Shown here: one piece after another, positions 22,412 through 31,410 of the stretch
Layout: every line of letters starts with the position of its first letter
Position numbering within the stretch: position 1 is the stretch's first letter
Source of the DNA: Izhakiella australiensis
GTDB taxonomy: Bacteria > Pseudomonadota > Gammaproteobacteria > Enterobacterales > Enterobacteriaceae
NCBI RefSeq assembly: GCF_002006995.1
Contig: NZ_MRUL01000007.1
Span: 62,001 to 126,000, forward strand
Direction of reading: 5' to 3'
Length of the DNA stretch: 64,000 bases
Notes under the pieces: model-generated
Databases searched by the model: none
Told to the model about the DNA's origin: nothing
Seen by the model: the letters and a program-made list of their open reading frames with translations, nothing else
Translations under genes and position numbers: made by a program

Positions 22412-22783
22412 TAAAAATGGCAAGGCAGTCAATAATGCCGCGACATTTGATCTTGTAACCACCCGCTCTTTATACAATCAGGCTGCGCCGATACAGGCAC
22501 ACGTAGTTAAGCAACGCTCCCGACACCGCCGTGAGGCGTCGGACTGATGCTGCTGTCTGAAACGCGCAGTCTTATTCGCTGCTGGTCATTGTTGGCCGCG
22601 TGGTGAACACCTCACCGGCATCAGGCCGCAGCAATCCAATTCCCTCATAGCTGACCGCGCTATTTATCTGCGCGGCCAGTGCCGTACTGACCGCTTTTCA
22701 CACGTTTACCCACCATCTGCAGCATCCCGACTGGCAGCAATTGTGCTGAGCCAGCGGCATGGCTGCGTTAACAGGAGTACATC
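22412..22783 (+). other. Eroded phage DNA without an intact gene
   Basis: About 370 bases contain only short open stretches broken by stops. One codes QSYSLLVIVGRVVNTS before a stop near 22645. Another (about 22650-22748) codes a hydrophobic run LTALFICAASAVLTAFHTF but has no start codon. They look like remains of deleted phage genes between the repressor and the tailspike. No replication, head or tail gene is recognisable. Confidence 0.45.
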
Positions 22784-24535
22784 ATGATTGAAGTAAATTC
22801 TTTTGCTGAGTTACGTACTACCGCTCCACAGGCCGCTGGTGATATGGCCTTGCTTAAACGCTATTACGATAAAGATTCGACTTTTCGCGGCGGCGGCATG
22901 TTCGTCGGTTTCCCCGGAACCACCAGTCAGGCAGATGATGGCGGTACGCTGGCAAAAAGCGGCAACAGCTTTTACTGGAAACGCGTTATCAACCATACCA
23001 GCGAAGTGAATCTGCTGCATTTTGGCGCGAAAGGTGATGGCGTAACCGATGACAGCGATGCCTTCAAGCGCATGCTGAACTGGTCAGTTAATTACAATAG
23101 CGATGCCATGGACATTGGGGTACGCTTCCCGCCCGGCCGGTTTTTTATCAGTCCGATTGACTTAACGGCGAAAGAAATGCCGTTCTTTGCGATTTTTGGC
23201 GATGATAACCCTTATGGTCTGCGTCCCGGAACGACCATCGTATCGGATCAATCCAACTTGCCGGTGTTCAAAGTGAACGCCCGTCGTACGTCTATTAACG
23301 GCATTACCTGGAATGGTCAGGCTAAGGCGGATACCACCGCCAATACTGGCGCCATTACGCCCGATATGGTTTCCAACCAGCAGCCTTTTTTCGAAAACAT
23401 CACGATTGAAGGGGAGTTTGTTAACATCACCAGCTTCCGGGTTTATAACAACGGCGGCACGGCGGTGAAGCTGATGGATACGCTCGATACCCGCTTCAAT
23501 CAGATCTACACGCAGTACACTTATGCGCGTATTTTTGATATTGGCTGGTCAAATTCCCCTAAAGGCGTCTGGGACCACTCAACGGCGATTGAGCTGACTA
23601 ACGCCAACTTTCAGTTCGGCTACAGCGATGCAGTGCTTTATATGCCGCGCGTTACGCAGGGGATAATTCGCAACGTCTGGATTGAACATACCCGTTTTCC
23701 CGGCGATCTTTCCAATGGGCAGTGGATTATTGACGCGCTGAGCATGGAGGATTGCGCTAATCCGCTTAACCTTGATAACAGTCGTATCCAGATGCGCCAG
23801 CTTAATCTGCAAACCGGCGGTGGTTTCAGCACCGAAAGCTCGCCAGGACGCTGGCTGTCCGGCTATGAAATGGGCTGGAGACGGGATGAAAACTACGGCA
23901 CCATGATGACCGGTTCGATGAAGGCCGGCTGGTACAGCGGCTATAAAATTACCAATACCTCTGGTAGCGATAACTGGTATCGCTTAGGAAAATTCACGTT
24001 TCCGCAGATGAACCAGCAGTGGATGATTGAGATGGTCGGCAAGCAGAGTCCGGATACGCCATCCGGCGTGGCGGGCAGCCCGTTGCAAACGGTCGGCGCC
24101 GGACGAACCTACCTTAATATGCAACGCTGCACCAGTGCGGTGTGGGCGGATATCTCCCACCAGGGCTACTCGCCGGTGGTGGATGTGCGCTACAAACGGA
24201 CCTGGCCGGATGTCGCGGAAGTCTGGGTTAAGCTGAAGGCCGGCTGCGGCGACGCCATCTTTAACCTGACTTCCACGGGGCCAACGCGCTTTGAGGCGGG
24301 TGCCTGCTGTAACTTCACCCCTGACCTCAGCCTGGTGACGGATACCACCACCATGGGCACCATTGCTCCTAACGCGCGGCTGGCGCTGCACAATGGACTG
24401 GCGGGCATCGGTGCTAATGAAAGTGGCATTGTTACCCTCGCCACGGCCAGCGCCACGGCGCCGACCACCACGACACCCACCGGCTATGTCACGTTAAATA
24501 TCAACGGCGTCAACCGTAAAGTGCCATTCTATTAG
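22784..24535 (+). CDS. Phage-tailspike-like beta-helix protein, possible exopolysaccharide glycanase
   Basis: A 583-residue protein. Residues about 75-110 contain NLLHFGAKGDGVTDDSDAF, the pectate-lyase-3/tailspike motif that opens a right-handed parallel beta-helix; residues about 110-400 are rich in short repeating beta turns (ITIEGEFVNITSFRVYNNGG). There is no signal peptide and no long head-binding domain. It recalls AmsF and WceF of Erwinia and Pantoea, tailspike-derived enzymes linked to amylovoran/stewartan, as well as phage depolymerases. AGGAG lies 7 bases before ATG 22784. An inverted repeat follows the stop. Enzyme activity is inferred. Confidence 0.7.
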   Translation: MIEVNSFAELRTTAPQAAGDMALLKRYYDKDSTFRGGGMFVGFPGTTSQADDGGTLAKSGNSFYWKRVINHTSEVNLLHFGAKGDGVTDDSDAFKRMLNWSVNYNSDAMDIGVRFPPGRFFISPIDLTAKEMPFFAIFGDDNPYGLRPGTTIVSDQSNLPVFKVNARRTSINGITWNGQAKADTTANTGAITPDMVSNQQPFFENITIEGEFVNITSFRVYNNGGTAVKLMDTLDTRFNQIYTQYTYARIFDIGWSNSPKGVWDHSTAIELTNANFQFGYSDAVLYMPRVTQGIIRNVWIEHTRFPGDLSNGQWIIDALSMEDCANPLNLDNSRIQMRQLNLQTGGGFSTESSPGRWLSGYEMGWRRDENYGTMMTGSMKAGWYSGYKITNTSGSDNWYRLGKFTFPQMNQQWMIEMVGKQSPDTPSGVAGSPLQTVGAGRTYLNMQRCTSAVWADISHQGYSPVVDVRYKRTWPDVAEVWVKLKAGCGDAIFNLTSTGPTRFEAGACCNFTPDLSLVTDTTTMGTIAPNARLALHNGLAGIGANESGIVTLATASATAPTTTTPTGYVTLNINGVNRKVPFY

Positions 24536-24544
24536 CCACTGGAT

Positions 24545-24583
24545 ATGGACTGATTTTGCCGCTATTCGGGAAAATCAGTCCAT
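24545..24583. terminator. Inverted repeat / probable terminator after the tailspike gene
   Basis: ATGGACTGATTTT and AAAATCAGTCCAT form 13-bp perfect arms around a 13-base spacer, starting 10 bases after the tailspike stop. The T-run lies within the left arm rather than after the stem, so termination strength is uncertain. Confidence 0.55.
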
Positions 24584-24813
24584 TATGGGCCTGCTGCCAA
24601 CGGGGCCCGGCTTTTACGACGGTTTTTGAATAAAAGCCTGCTGACGCGCCGGATTAATAAAGTCAGTTACGCTGTCTGTGACGCGCTGATGGCGCGGCCA
24701 AAGGGAAGGCCAGGCCGGAAAAAACATTTACTTGCAATTAGATAACACTCTGCGCTGACGATTGACGTAAAACATCGGCCATTATTTCTGCTTCACTGCG
24801 TGAGGATACTGGT

Positions 24814-25983
24814 TTGAAAACGCGTTTGTTGGTTGGTTGCTCTTTTTTACTTGTGGGTTTTGCTCATGCCCGGGCGGATGATAACGCCTTCAGCTTTCCG
24901 CTTACGCCTCCTTCTGTTGATGCGGCTTCCAGGGTTTTAATGGATGCCACCACCGGCCAGGTGCTGACGCAGGGCAATGAAAATGAACGCCGTAATCCCG
25001 CCAGCCTGACGAAACTAATGACCGGCTATGTCGTCGATCGGGCCATCGAGAGCCACCGTATCAGCAGTGATGATATTGTTACCGTCGGTAAGGATGCCTG
25101 GGCGGCGGGAAATCAGGTATTTAAGGGTTCTTCGCTGATGTTTCTTAAGCCGGGCGATAAGCTCAGCGTGCGCGATCTGAGCCGCGGGGTGATCATCGAT
25201 TCGGGTAACGACGCCTGCGTAGCGCTGGCGGATTATGTGGCCGGAAACCAGCAAAACTTTGTAGCGCTGATGAATCATTACGTTAAAACGCTCGGTCTGA
25301 CCAACACGCACTTTGAAACCGTCCACGGTCTTGACGCGCCCGGTCAGTACAGTACCGCGCTCGACCTGGCAAAGCTGTCGCGCGATATCATTCACGGCAA
25401 GCCGGAGTTTTATCAGCTATACAGCGGCAAGCAGCTGACCTGGAACGGTATCACTCAGCAAAATCGCAACGGTCTGCTATGGGATAAAACGCTGCATGTT
25501 GACGGGCTGAAAACCGGCCATACCGAAACCGCAGGCTTTAACCTTATCGCTTCCAGCGTAAACGGCAGTCAGCGACTGATTGCGGTGATAATGGGCGGTA
25601 AAAGCTCACGCGGGCGCGAGGAGCAGGCGCGTAAGCTGCTGGTCTGGGGGCAGAACAACTTTACCACCATTCAGCTGTTTCACGGCGGCAAAACTATCAA
25701 CCATGAGCGGGTGTGGTACGGCGATCCTCAACAGGTCAACGTTGGCGTCGACAAAGATGTCTATCTCTCGGTGCCAAAAGATGATGTGAAACAGATTACC
25801 GCCCGCTACGTCATCGACCATAAGAATCTGGAAGCGCCCATCAAGGCCGATGAGCAGATTGGTACAGTACAGGTCTTTGACAAGGACAAAAAGCTTGCCA
25901 GCTATCCGCTGGTGGCATTGCAGCAGGTGAAGCAGGGAGGGCTGTTCAGGCGTATTTCTGATTACCTCTCACTCAAGCTATAA
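24814..25983 (+). CDS. dacD: DacD: D-alanyl-D-alanine carboxypeptidase (PBP6b)
   Basis: A 389-residue low-molecular-weight penicillin-binding protein that trims the terminal D-Ala from peptidoglycan in the periplasm. Signal peptide at 1-21 (LVGCSFLLVGFAHARA). Active-site motifs are PASLTKLMTGYV (SxxK), SGNDACVAL (SxN) and VDGLKTGHTETAGF (KTG). The PBP5-C domain (about 275-365) and C-terminal amphipathic anchor FRRISDYLSLKL follow. Start is TTG at 24814 with GAGGAT upstream. The mature sequence is closest to E. coli DacD, and synteny with sbcB and yeeA agrees. Confidence 0.93.
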   Translation: MKTRLLVGCSFLLVGFAHARADDNAFSFPLTPPSVDAASRVLMDATTGQVLTQGNENERRNPASLTKLMTGYVVDRAIESHRISSDDIVTVGKDAWAAGNQVFKGSSLMFLKPGDKLSVRDLSRGVIIDSGNDACVALADYVAGNQQNFVALMNHYVKTLGLTNTHFETVHGLDAPGQYSTALDLAKLSRDIIHGKPEFYQLYSGKQLTWNGITQQNRNGLLWDKTLHVDGLKTGHTETAGFNLIASSVNGSQRLIAVIMGGKSSRGREEQARKLLVWGQNNFTTIQLFHGGKTINHERVWYGDPQQVNVGVDKDVYLSVPKDDVKQITARYVIDHKNLEAPIKADEQIGTVQVFDKDKKLASYPLVALQQVKQGGLFRRISDYLSLKL

Positions 25984-26226
25984 GCTCCACGATATGAAGA
26001 CCGGGCTGCGTTACAACCGCGCCCGGTAAGCTTCCGCCATCGCGCTGGCTGTTATGGTTGTTTATCAGCGGTAAATCAGGCGTTATGGTCAGGTTATTCT
26101 CAGGTTTGCTGGATGTTTTTTTAAATGCAAAGTCAGCGGTTTACATAAGAATAATCTCACGTCATTGTCATAACGCGTAAATATTGAGGTATGCTGGGCG
26201 TCAGTTTTTACTGACGGAGCTGAGGA

Positions 26227-27285
26227 GTGCGACCCGACAAGCCCATTTCAGCATTTAAACTCAAAGTTTATCGCTATCATCGTGTTGTCCACGGCGTGCG
26301 CATCGCGCTGGCATTTGTCCTGACTTTCCTGATGGTGCGCCTGCTGGATATTCCCGAAGGCAGCTGGCCGCTGATCACTATCGTCGTGGTTATGGGGCCG
26401 GTCTCCAGCTGGGGTAACGTCTTTCCCCGCGCTTTACAACGCATTACCGGCACGGTGATCGGCGTTATTTCCGGACTGATTGCACTCTATCTCGAACTTT
26501 TTTCTCTGCCGGTTATGCTGCTGTGGTGCGCCATAGTAATGTTCACCTGCGGCTATTTGACATTGGGTAAGCATCCTTACATGGCGCTGCTGATTGGCAT
26601 TACTCTGGCGGTCGTTAGCAGCGCGGTCCGGGGAGATATCGAAATGGCGCTGTGGCGCGGCGGCGACGTCATTATTGGTTCGGTGCTGGCGCTGGTTTAT
26701 ACCAGCATCTGGCCGGCGCGAGCTTATACCCAGTGGCGTATCCGGCTTTCTGACGTTTTGCTGGAAATCGCTAAAATCTATCACGCTGGCTTTTCACCTA
26801 ATCTGGTTGAGCGTCCCCATTTAAAAAATCCGCTGCAGCGTCTGATGGTTGCCGTGGTTCGCATGCGTTCGATGCTGGAGCCTGCCAGTAAAGAATCGCG
26901 CATTCCAAAATCCGTTTTTGAAGGGATCCAGACGCTTAATCGTAATATGGTTTGTACCCTGGAATTACAGCTGAACGCCTGGTGGTCCTCGCGGGAAACC
27001 CATCTGATGTTGCTCAGCGCGCCGACGCTGCGTGCGACCCAGCAGCAGATTGAAAATAGCCTGCGGGCGCTTTCGCGCAGCCTGCTGGAAGGCGATACCG
27101 ACAACATCGCCCTGACCAGTGAAGCGCTGGCTGCCAGCAGTCGTGAGCTGCGTGAGCTGCTCAGTGAGCAGCAGATTAATAATCATCAGCAGGTGGCGGC
27201 TTATGGCTATGCCTGGCTTAGCATCGAAATGGCGGGCCAGCTGGAGCGCATAACCGATCTGGTCCGGCTGGCAATGCGCAAATAA
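26227..27285 (+). CDS. yeeA: YeeA: FUSC-like inner-membrane protein
   Basis: A 352-residue protein, exactly the E. coli YeeA length. About six membrane segments lie between residues 20 and 160 (VHGVRIALAFVLTFLMVRLL, WPLITIVVVMGP, and later helices), followed by a cytoplasmic helical domain (about 175-352). It belongs to the fusaric-acid-resistance/aromatic-efflux (FUSC) superfamily; its substrate is unknown. The start is GTG 26227, which aligns with the E. coli N-terminus. A small hairpin (CGTCAG/CTGACG, 26199-26216) touches the GGAG ribosome site. Confidence 0.9.
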   Translation: MRPDKPISAFKLKVYRYHRVVHGVRIALAFVLTFLMVRLLDIPEGSWPLITIVVVMGPVSSWGNVFPRALQRITGTVIGVISGLIALYLELFSLPVMLLWCAIVMFTCGYLTLGKHPYMALLIGITLAVVSSAVRGDIEMALWRGGDVIIGSVLALVYTSIWPARAYTQWRIRLSDVLLEIAKIYHAGFSPNLVERPHLKNPLQRLMVAVVRMRSMLEPASKESRIPKSVFEGIQTLNRNMVCTLELQLNAWWSSRETHLMLLSAPTLRATQQQIENSLRALSRSLLEGDTDNIALTSEALAASSRELRELLSEQQINNHQQVAAYGYAWLSIEMAGQLERITDLVRLAMRK

Positions 27286-27449
27286 ATAACGCAGAAAACC
27301 ATGCGTATCGGTGCCGGCGGTTTCAGGGTAAAATAGACGCCATTCCGATTTTCGATGTCTGAATTGTCCTCGGCAAAGTAGAATCAGCTAAGCTGAAGGC
27401 GAAAATTAAGCTGCCTGTGCTGACAGGCTAACAGTAAGAAGGTGTCAAC

Positions 27450-27767
27450 ATGGAAAATGCAAAGCAGTCATTTCAGGACGTTCTTGAGTTTGTGCGTCTT
27501 TTCCGTCGTAAAAATAAGCTTCAGCGGGAAATCCTCGATAACGAGAAGAAAATCCGTGATAACCAGAAGCGTGTGCTGTTACTCGACAACCTGAGTGAAT
27601 ACATTAAGCCGGGAATGAGCATTGAGGCGATTCAGGAGATTATTGCCAGCATGCGCGGTGACTATGAAGACCGCGTTGACGATCACATTATCAAAAACGC
27701 CGATCTGTCAAAAGAGCGCAAAGAAATTTCGAAAAAACTAAAGGCGCTGGGCGAACCGAAAGCCTGA
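27450..27767 (+). CDS. tmaR: YeeX/TmaR: polar-localisation protein (DUF496)
   Basis: A 105-residue, highly charged coiled-coil protein almost identical to E. coli YeeX over [41 protein letters not shown] and [15 protein letters not shown]. In E. coli this protein, renamed TmaR, clusters at a cell pole and controls enzyme I of the sugar phosphotransferase system. AGAAGG precedes the ATG. It follows yeeA as in E. coli. Confidence 0.92.
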   Translation: MENAKQSFQDVLEFVRLFRRKNKLQREILDNEKKIRDNQKRVLLLDNLSEYIKPGMSIEAIQEIIASMRGDYEDRVDDHIIKNADLSKERKEISKKLKALGEPKA

Positions 27768-28255
27768 ACCGACTCGCCTGACGTAGTTGCTTAATGTCAG
27801 AGGGTGCGTTTAGCATCGTCTGATATCGCGCGCTAAGATGCGCTGCTTCTCAGCCGGTCAGCTAAGTCCCTGTCAGTTTGGTGTGATCTTAATGCCCGCG
27901 TGAGCGAGTTATCTCAAGGCGTCGCACTGCGGCGCTTTTTTTATTTAATAAGCCCGGTACTGTCATCGGGTCGCCATAGCAGGCGGCGCTCAGCCGCCAA
28001 AGCCGGTGAGGTAGCAGGCCTCACCTATTCGCCGGCCAGAGTAATGATCATAAAGCCAGTTATTGTGACGTTGTCACCAATAGTTTGATCTCATCTGCGT
28101 TTTAACGATTATCCCTTCAGTGCTTAATTCCCTGCACGTTTTGTGCATATGTCGCGCAACCACTGTGGCAGAATGGCGTTTACATTAGTTTACCTATGCC
28201 TCGACAGCGTTTTACGCTGCCGGGGTTGATTTTATTTAGCAAATAAGGATGTAGC
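27768..28255. other. Intergenic region yeeX-kdoO with terminator and hairpins
   Basis: Nearly 490 bases without a convincing gene. A terminator lies at 27919-27942 (GCGTCGC and GCGGCGC pairing fully with one G-U, then seven T). Two further strong hairpins follow: GGCGGCGCTCAGCCGCC at 27982-27998 and GGTGAGGTAGCAGGCCTCACC-type arms at 28005-28025. The promoter of the next gene is presumably in 28090-28240 but is not evident. Confidence 0.6.
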
Positions 28256-29152
28256 ATGCCAAACCCTATTTTGACGCCGGAAAGCGTGCTGTGTGAGTCA
28301 GCCTGCAATAGCTGGACCCAGCCTGATCCACAGGGCAGCCGGGTAACGGAGTTGGAAAAAGGTAAGGTGCTCTACCTGCCACAGCTTGCCTTTGTTCTAT
28401 CGCCGCAGGAGCTGGCTCTGCTGGACGTCAGCCGGGTGGATCCTAAGCGAAAAAACATTAGCTACAACCCTGAGAGTGGCAGGCTAACGGGTATTGCCGA
28501 TGAAGCGGACCGCCCGGCGATTGAGGGGCTGCTCGCGCGCCATTACCAATCCTGCAAGATGCTGATCGCCGCGCTGTTGCCGGAATATCAGCAGCATCTG
28601 CATTCACCGGTAAATACTTTGCGCCTGCATCCGGTGACCGCCTGGCGTAAAAGCAGCTCATGGCGCAAAGATGACAGCCGACTGCACGTTGATGCCTTCC
28701 CCTCCAGGCCGATGCATGGTGAGCGCATTCTGCGTATTTTCACTAATATCAATCCGCAGGGGGGAAGCCGGGAGTGGCGGATAGGCGAAGATTTCCCGCA
28801 GCTGGCCCGGCGCTTCTATCCGCGTCTTGGCGGCTATTCCCCTCTGACTAGCTGGCTGCAGCATGTTGTCGGCATCACTAAAAGGCGACGTACCCGTTAT
28901 GATGCGCTGATGTTGCAGATGCACGATAAAATGAAAAGCGATGCGCAATATCAGCAGCAGGGTTTGCAGCTCACATTCCAGTTTCCGCCAGGCAGCAGCT
29001 GGATTTGCTTTTCCGATCAGACCCCGCATGCGGCAATGGCAGGTCAGTTTATGCTGGAACAAACCTGGCAGTTACCCGTGCTGGGAATGAAGCACCCGGA
29101 GCACTCGCCGCTAAGGGTGCTGGAGTCGTTGGCGGGCAGGGCGCTGCTGTAA
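28256..29152 (+). CDS. kdoO: Kdo 3-hydroxylase (Fe(II)/2-oxoglutarate dioxygenase)
   Basis: A 298-residue protein resembling KdoO, which hydroxylates 3-deoxy-D-manno-octulosonic acid (Kdo) of the lipopolysaccharide inner core to Ko. The iron ligands of such dioxygenases are visible as the HxD pair in RLHVDAFPSRPMHGERILR (His144, Asp146) and the distal His in DQTPHAAMAGQF (His258). No signal peptide, as expected for a cytoplasmic core-modifying enzyme. AAGGA lies before ATG 28256. It stands as a single gene convergent with amn. Confidence 0.82.
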   Translation: MPNPILTPESVLCESACNSWTQPDPQGSRVTELEKGKVLYLPQLAFVLSPQELALLDVSRVDPKRKNISYNPESGRLTGIADEADRPAIEGLLARHYQSCKMLIAALLPEYQQHLHSPVNTLRLHPVTAWRKSSSWRKDDSRLHVDAFPSRPMHGERILRIFTNINPQGGSREWRIGEDFPQLARRFYPRLGGYSPLTSWLQHVVGITKRRRTRYDALMLQMHDKMKSDAQYQQQGLQLTFQFPPGSSWICFSDQTPHAAMAGQFMLEQTWQLPVLGMKHPEHSPLRVLESLAGRALL

Positions 29153-29165
29153 CCCCGGCCGCTAG

Positions 29166-30626
29166 TTAACGCAACGGCGGTTCGTCAAAGGTGCGCAGTT
29201 TGCGCGAGTGCAGGCTGTCGCCTTCGGCGCGCAGCAGCTGAATGGCATGAATGCCGATTTGCAGATGCTCGGAAATAGCGCCCTCATAGAAACGATTGGC
29301 CTGACCCGGCAGCTTAATTTCGCCGTGCAGCGGCTTATCGGATACGCAGAGTAACGTGCCATAAGGCACGCGGAAGCGGTAACCCTGGGCGGCAATGGTC
29401 GCGCTTTCCATGTCTACCGCGATGGCCCGGCTTTGGTTGAAGCGCAGTGCCGAGGCCGCGTAGCGCAACTCCCAGTTGCGATCGTCGGTGGTTGCCACCG
29501 TGCCGGTACGCAGCCGCTGCTTAACCAGCTCGCCCGGCATGCCGCTCACCTGCTTGGTGGCGTCATACAGCGCGCGCTGCACTTCAGCAATGCTGGGGAT
29601 CGGAATATCCGGCGGCAGCACGCTGTTGAGCACGTGATCGTCGCGCAGATAGGCATGCGCCAGTACATAATCACCAATCGACTGGCTTTCACGCAGTCCG
29701 CCGCAGTGGCCGATCATTAGCCAGACGTGGGGGCGTAGCACTGCCAGATGATCGCAAATCGTTTTCGCGTTGGAAGGCCCGACGCCGATATTCACCAGGG
29801 TAATTCCTTTGCCATCTTTTGCCATCAGATGCCAGGCCGGCATCTGATGCTTTTTCCATGTCAAATCGGAGATAGCGGCTTCAGCATCCGGTGTTTGCGG
29901 CGTAATCATTATGTCGCCGGCGCAGGAGAGCGATAGCCAGTCGGAGTCGCCATCTTTAATTTGCTCACAGGCCCAGCGCACAAACTCATCAACGTAGCGG
30001 GTATAGTTGGTAAACAGCACGTAAGACTGGAAATGCTCCGGCGGCGTACCGGTGTAATGCCTGAGACGCGCGAGAGAAAAGTCGGTGCGCAGGGCATCAA
30101 AATGGGAAAGCTGACGCACTTCGCCCTGATGTAATAGCCCGTCGGCGTTTTCATCGCCGATCAGAGACAGCTCGGTGGTCGGGAAATAGCGCGTCAGGCC
30201 AGCGCTCATACGACGATCGAGATTAAGACTGGAACCATCTATGACATAGGGAAAGGGGATTTCCTGCTGCGAGGAACCCACTTCGATCTCAATCGGGTAG
30301 TCATTTTCCAGCAGCGTCAGCTGCTCAGCAAGATAGTGGCGCATCAGCGCCGGGCGGGTAACGGTCATCGCATATTTACCGGGGCGGGTAAAACGACCAA
30401 ATGCCCGGGTCAGTCGGTGCAGAGGCGCTTCGCCCTCCCAGCGGACACGCAGTTCAGGATAAACAAATAATCCGCTGGCGCGTGCCGCTTCATCGGGAAG
30501 CTCGCCGCGGGCGATATAGGCTTCAATCGCCTGACGTAGCGCGTCAACCGCAGCGTCATACAGCTGTTCAAGCCGATCCAGCGCGGCGATTACATGGGGG
30601 GACGGGGGAATGGGTGACTCGGCCAT
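29166..30626 (-). CDS. amn: Amn: AMP nucleosidase
   Basis: A 486-residue enzyme hydrolysing AMP to adenine and ribose 5-phosphate. The N-terminal AMP-nucleosidase-specific domain (about 1-180) is followed by a nucleoside-phosphorylase fold (about 260-480) with NIGVGPSNAKTICDHLAVLRP, MIGHCGGLRESQ and AVDMESATIAAQGYRF. It agrees strongly with E. coli Amn. ATG 30626 is used because AGGAGA lies 8 bases before it; the in-frame start 21 bases upstream has no such site. Confidence 0.94.
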   Translation of the reverse strand: MAESPIPPSPHVIAALDRLEQLYDAAVDALRQAIEAYIARGELPDEAARASGLFVYPELRVRWEGEAPLHRLTRAFGRFTRPGKYAMTVTRPALMRHYLAEQLTLLENDYPIEIEVGSSQQEIPFPYVIDGSSLNLDRRMSAGLTRYFPTTELSLIGDENADGLLHQGEVRQLSHFDALRTDFSLARLRHYTGTPPEHFQSYVLFTNYTRYVDEFVRWACEQIKDGDSDWLSLSCAGDIMITPQTPDAEAAISDLTWKKHQMPAWHLMAKDGKGITLVNIGVGPSNAKTICDHLAVLRPHVWLMIGHCGGLRESQSIGDYVLAHAYLRDDHVLNSVLPPDIPIPSIAEVQRALYDATKQVSGMPGELVKQRLRTGTVATTDDRNWELRYAASALRFNQSRAIAVDMESATIAAQGYRFRVPYGTLLCVSDKPLHGEIKLPGQANRFYEGAISEHLQIGIHAIQLLRAEGDSLHSRKLRTFDEPPLR

Positions 30627-30878
30627 GGTATGTCTCCTGATGAGCATGCTGATAGCTTCATGCTAACCCAGGACGGCGGTTCCCGCATCGTCGCGTGGTG
30701 AAAATCGCTGTTTTTCCGACGATTTCCTTCCCGACGCATGCGAAAGTGTCGCACCTTAGCCGGCATGCCAGGACGTCAGCGCAGCGAGAATCAGCTAACG
30801 GACAGGCTGTCCAGCAGGCCACTGCAAAGTAAAGATACTGACAAATTGTGCTGTTTCATTGACGCTACGTTGACAATT

Positions 30879-30924
30879 ATTTGCCTGGTCATTAATTTCA
30901 TTTGCAATTAATGACCAGGCAAAT
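30879..30924. repeat. 18-bp perfect inverted repeat at the MarR start (candidate operator)
   Basis: ATTTGCCTGGTCATTAAT (30879-30896) is matched by its exact reverse complement at 30907-30924, with a 10-base spacer. The right arm ends 3 bases before the marR-type ATG and contains its only AGG ribosome site. As DNA it could be a repressor operator; as RNA it would hide the ribosome site. Confidence 0.85.
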
Positions 30925-30927
30925 ACT

Positions 30928-31383
30928 ATGCGCAACACAGCGGACAGCTTCAACCTTGAGCAGAATCTCGGCCTGCTGATTCATCTGGCAAACCAGTTTA
31001 AGGATCAGCTGATCAGCAACTACTTTTCGCCGGCGGATATTACTGCAGCGCAGTTTAAGGTGCTGATTAGCGTCTACAAAGGATTTACCAGTCCGGGTGA
31101 AATCAGAAAAAACCTGATGATGGATGCTGGCGCCATGAGCCGTATGATTGAGCGCATGGTAAAACGCGATTTAATTCAACGCTTTACTAACCCGCAGGAT
31201 AAACGTCAGGTGATCCTCGCGCTGAGTGAAAAAGGGCACGAAATTTGTCGGCGCTTTCAGCACGATGCGCCCACCACGATTATCAGTCAGCTTACCGCCC
31301 GTCTGACTGATGAAGAATCTCATCTGCTGGCGGAGCTACTCAGCAAAATGCTGCCAGAAAACGCAACCCAGTCACCGCGCTAA
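30928..31383 (+). CDS. MarR-family transcriptional regulator
   Basis: A 151-residue winged-helix regulator of the MarR/EmrR/SlyA family. DNA-binding helices lie at about 60-90 (SPGEIRKNLMMDAGAMSRMIERMVKRDLIQR) and the wing at NPQDKRQVILALSEKGHE. It begins the operon with the emrA- and emrB-like genes (27 and 4-10 bases apart), so it probably represses the pump and is released by a small phenolic or drug ligand. The 18-bp palindrome overlapping its translation start is the likely binding site. Confidence 0.85.
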   Translation: MRNTADSFNLEQNLGLLIHLANQFKDQLISNYFSPADITAAQFKVLISVYKGFTSPGEIRKNLMMDAGAMSRMIERMVKRDLIQRFTNPQDKRQVILALSEKGHEICRRFQHDAPTTIISQLTARLTDEESHLLAELLSKMLPENATQSPR

Positions 31384-31410
31384 GCTTTCCAGAAAAAGGT
31401 TCCTGAAAAG

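Noticed and set aside
26781..27107. Long antisense frames opposite yeeA and many other genes.
   Set aside because: They are shadows of strongly biased G/C-rich coding frames; none has a ribosome site or family motif.
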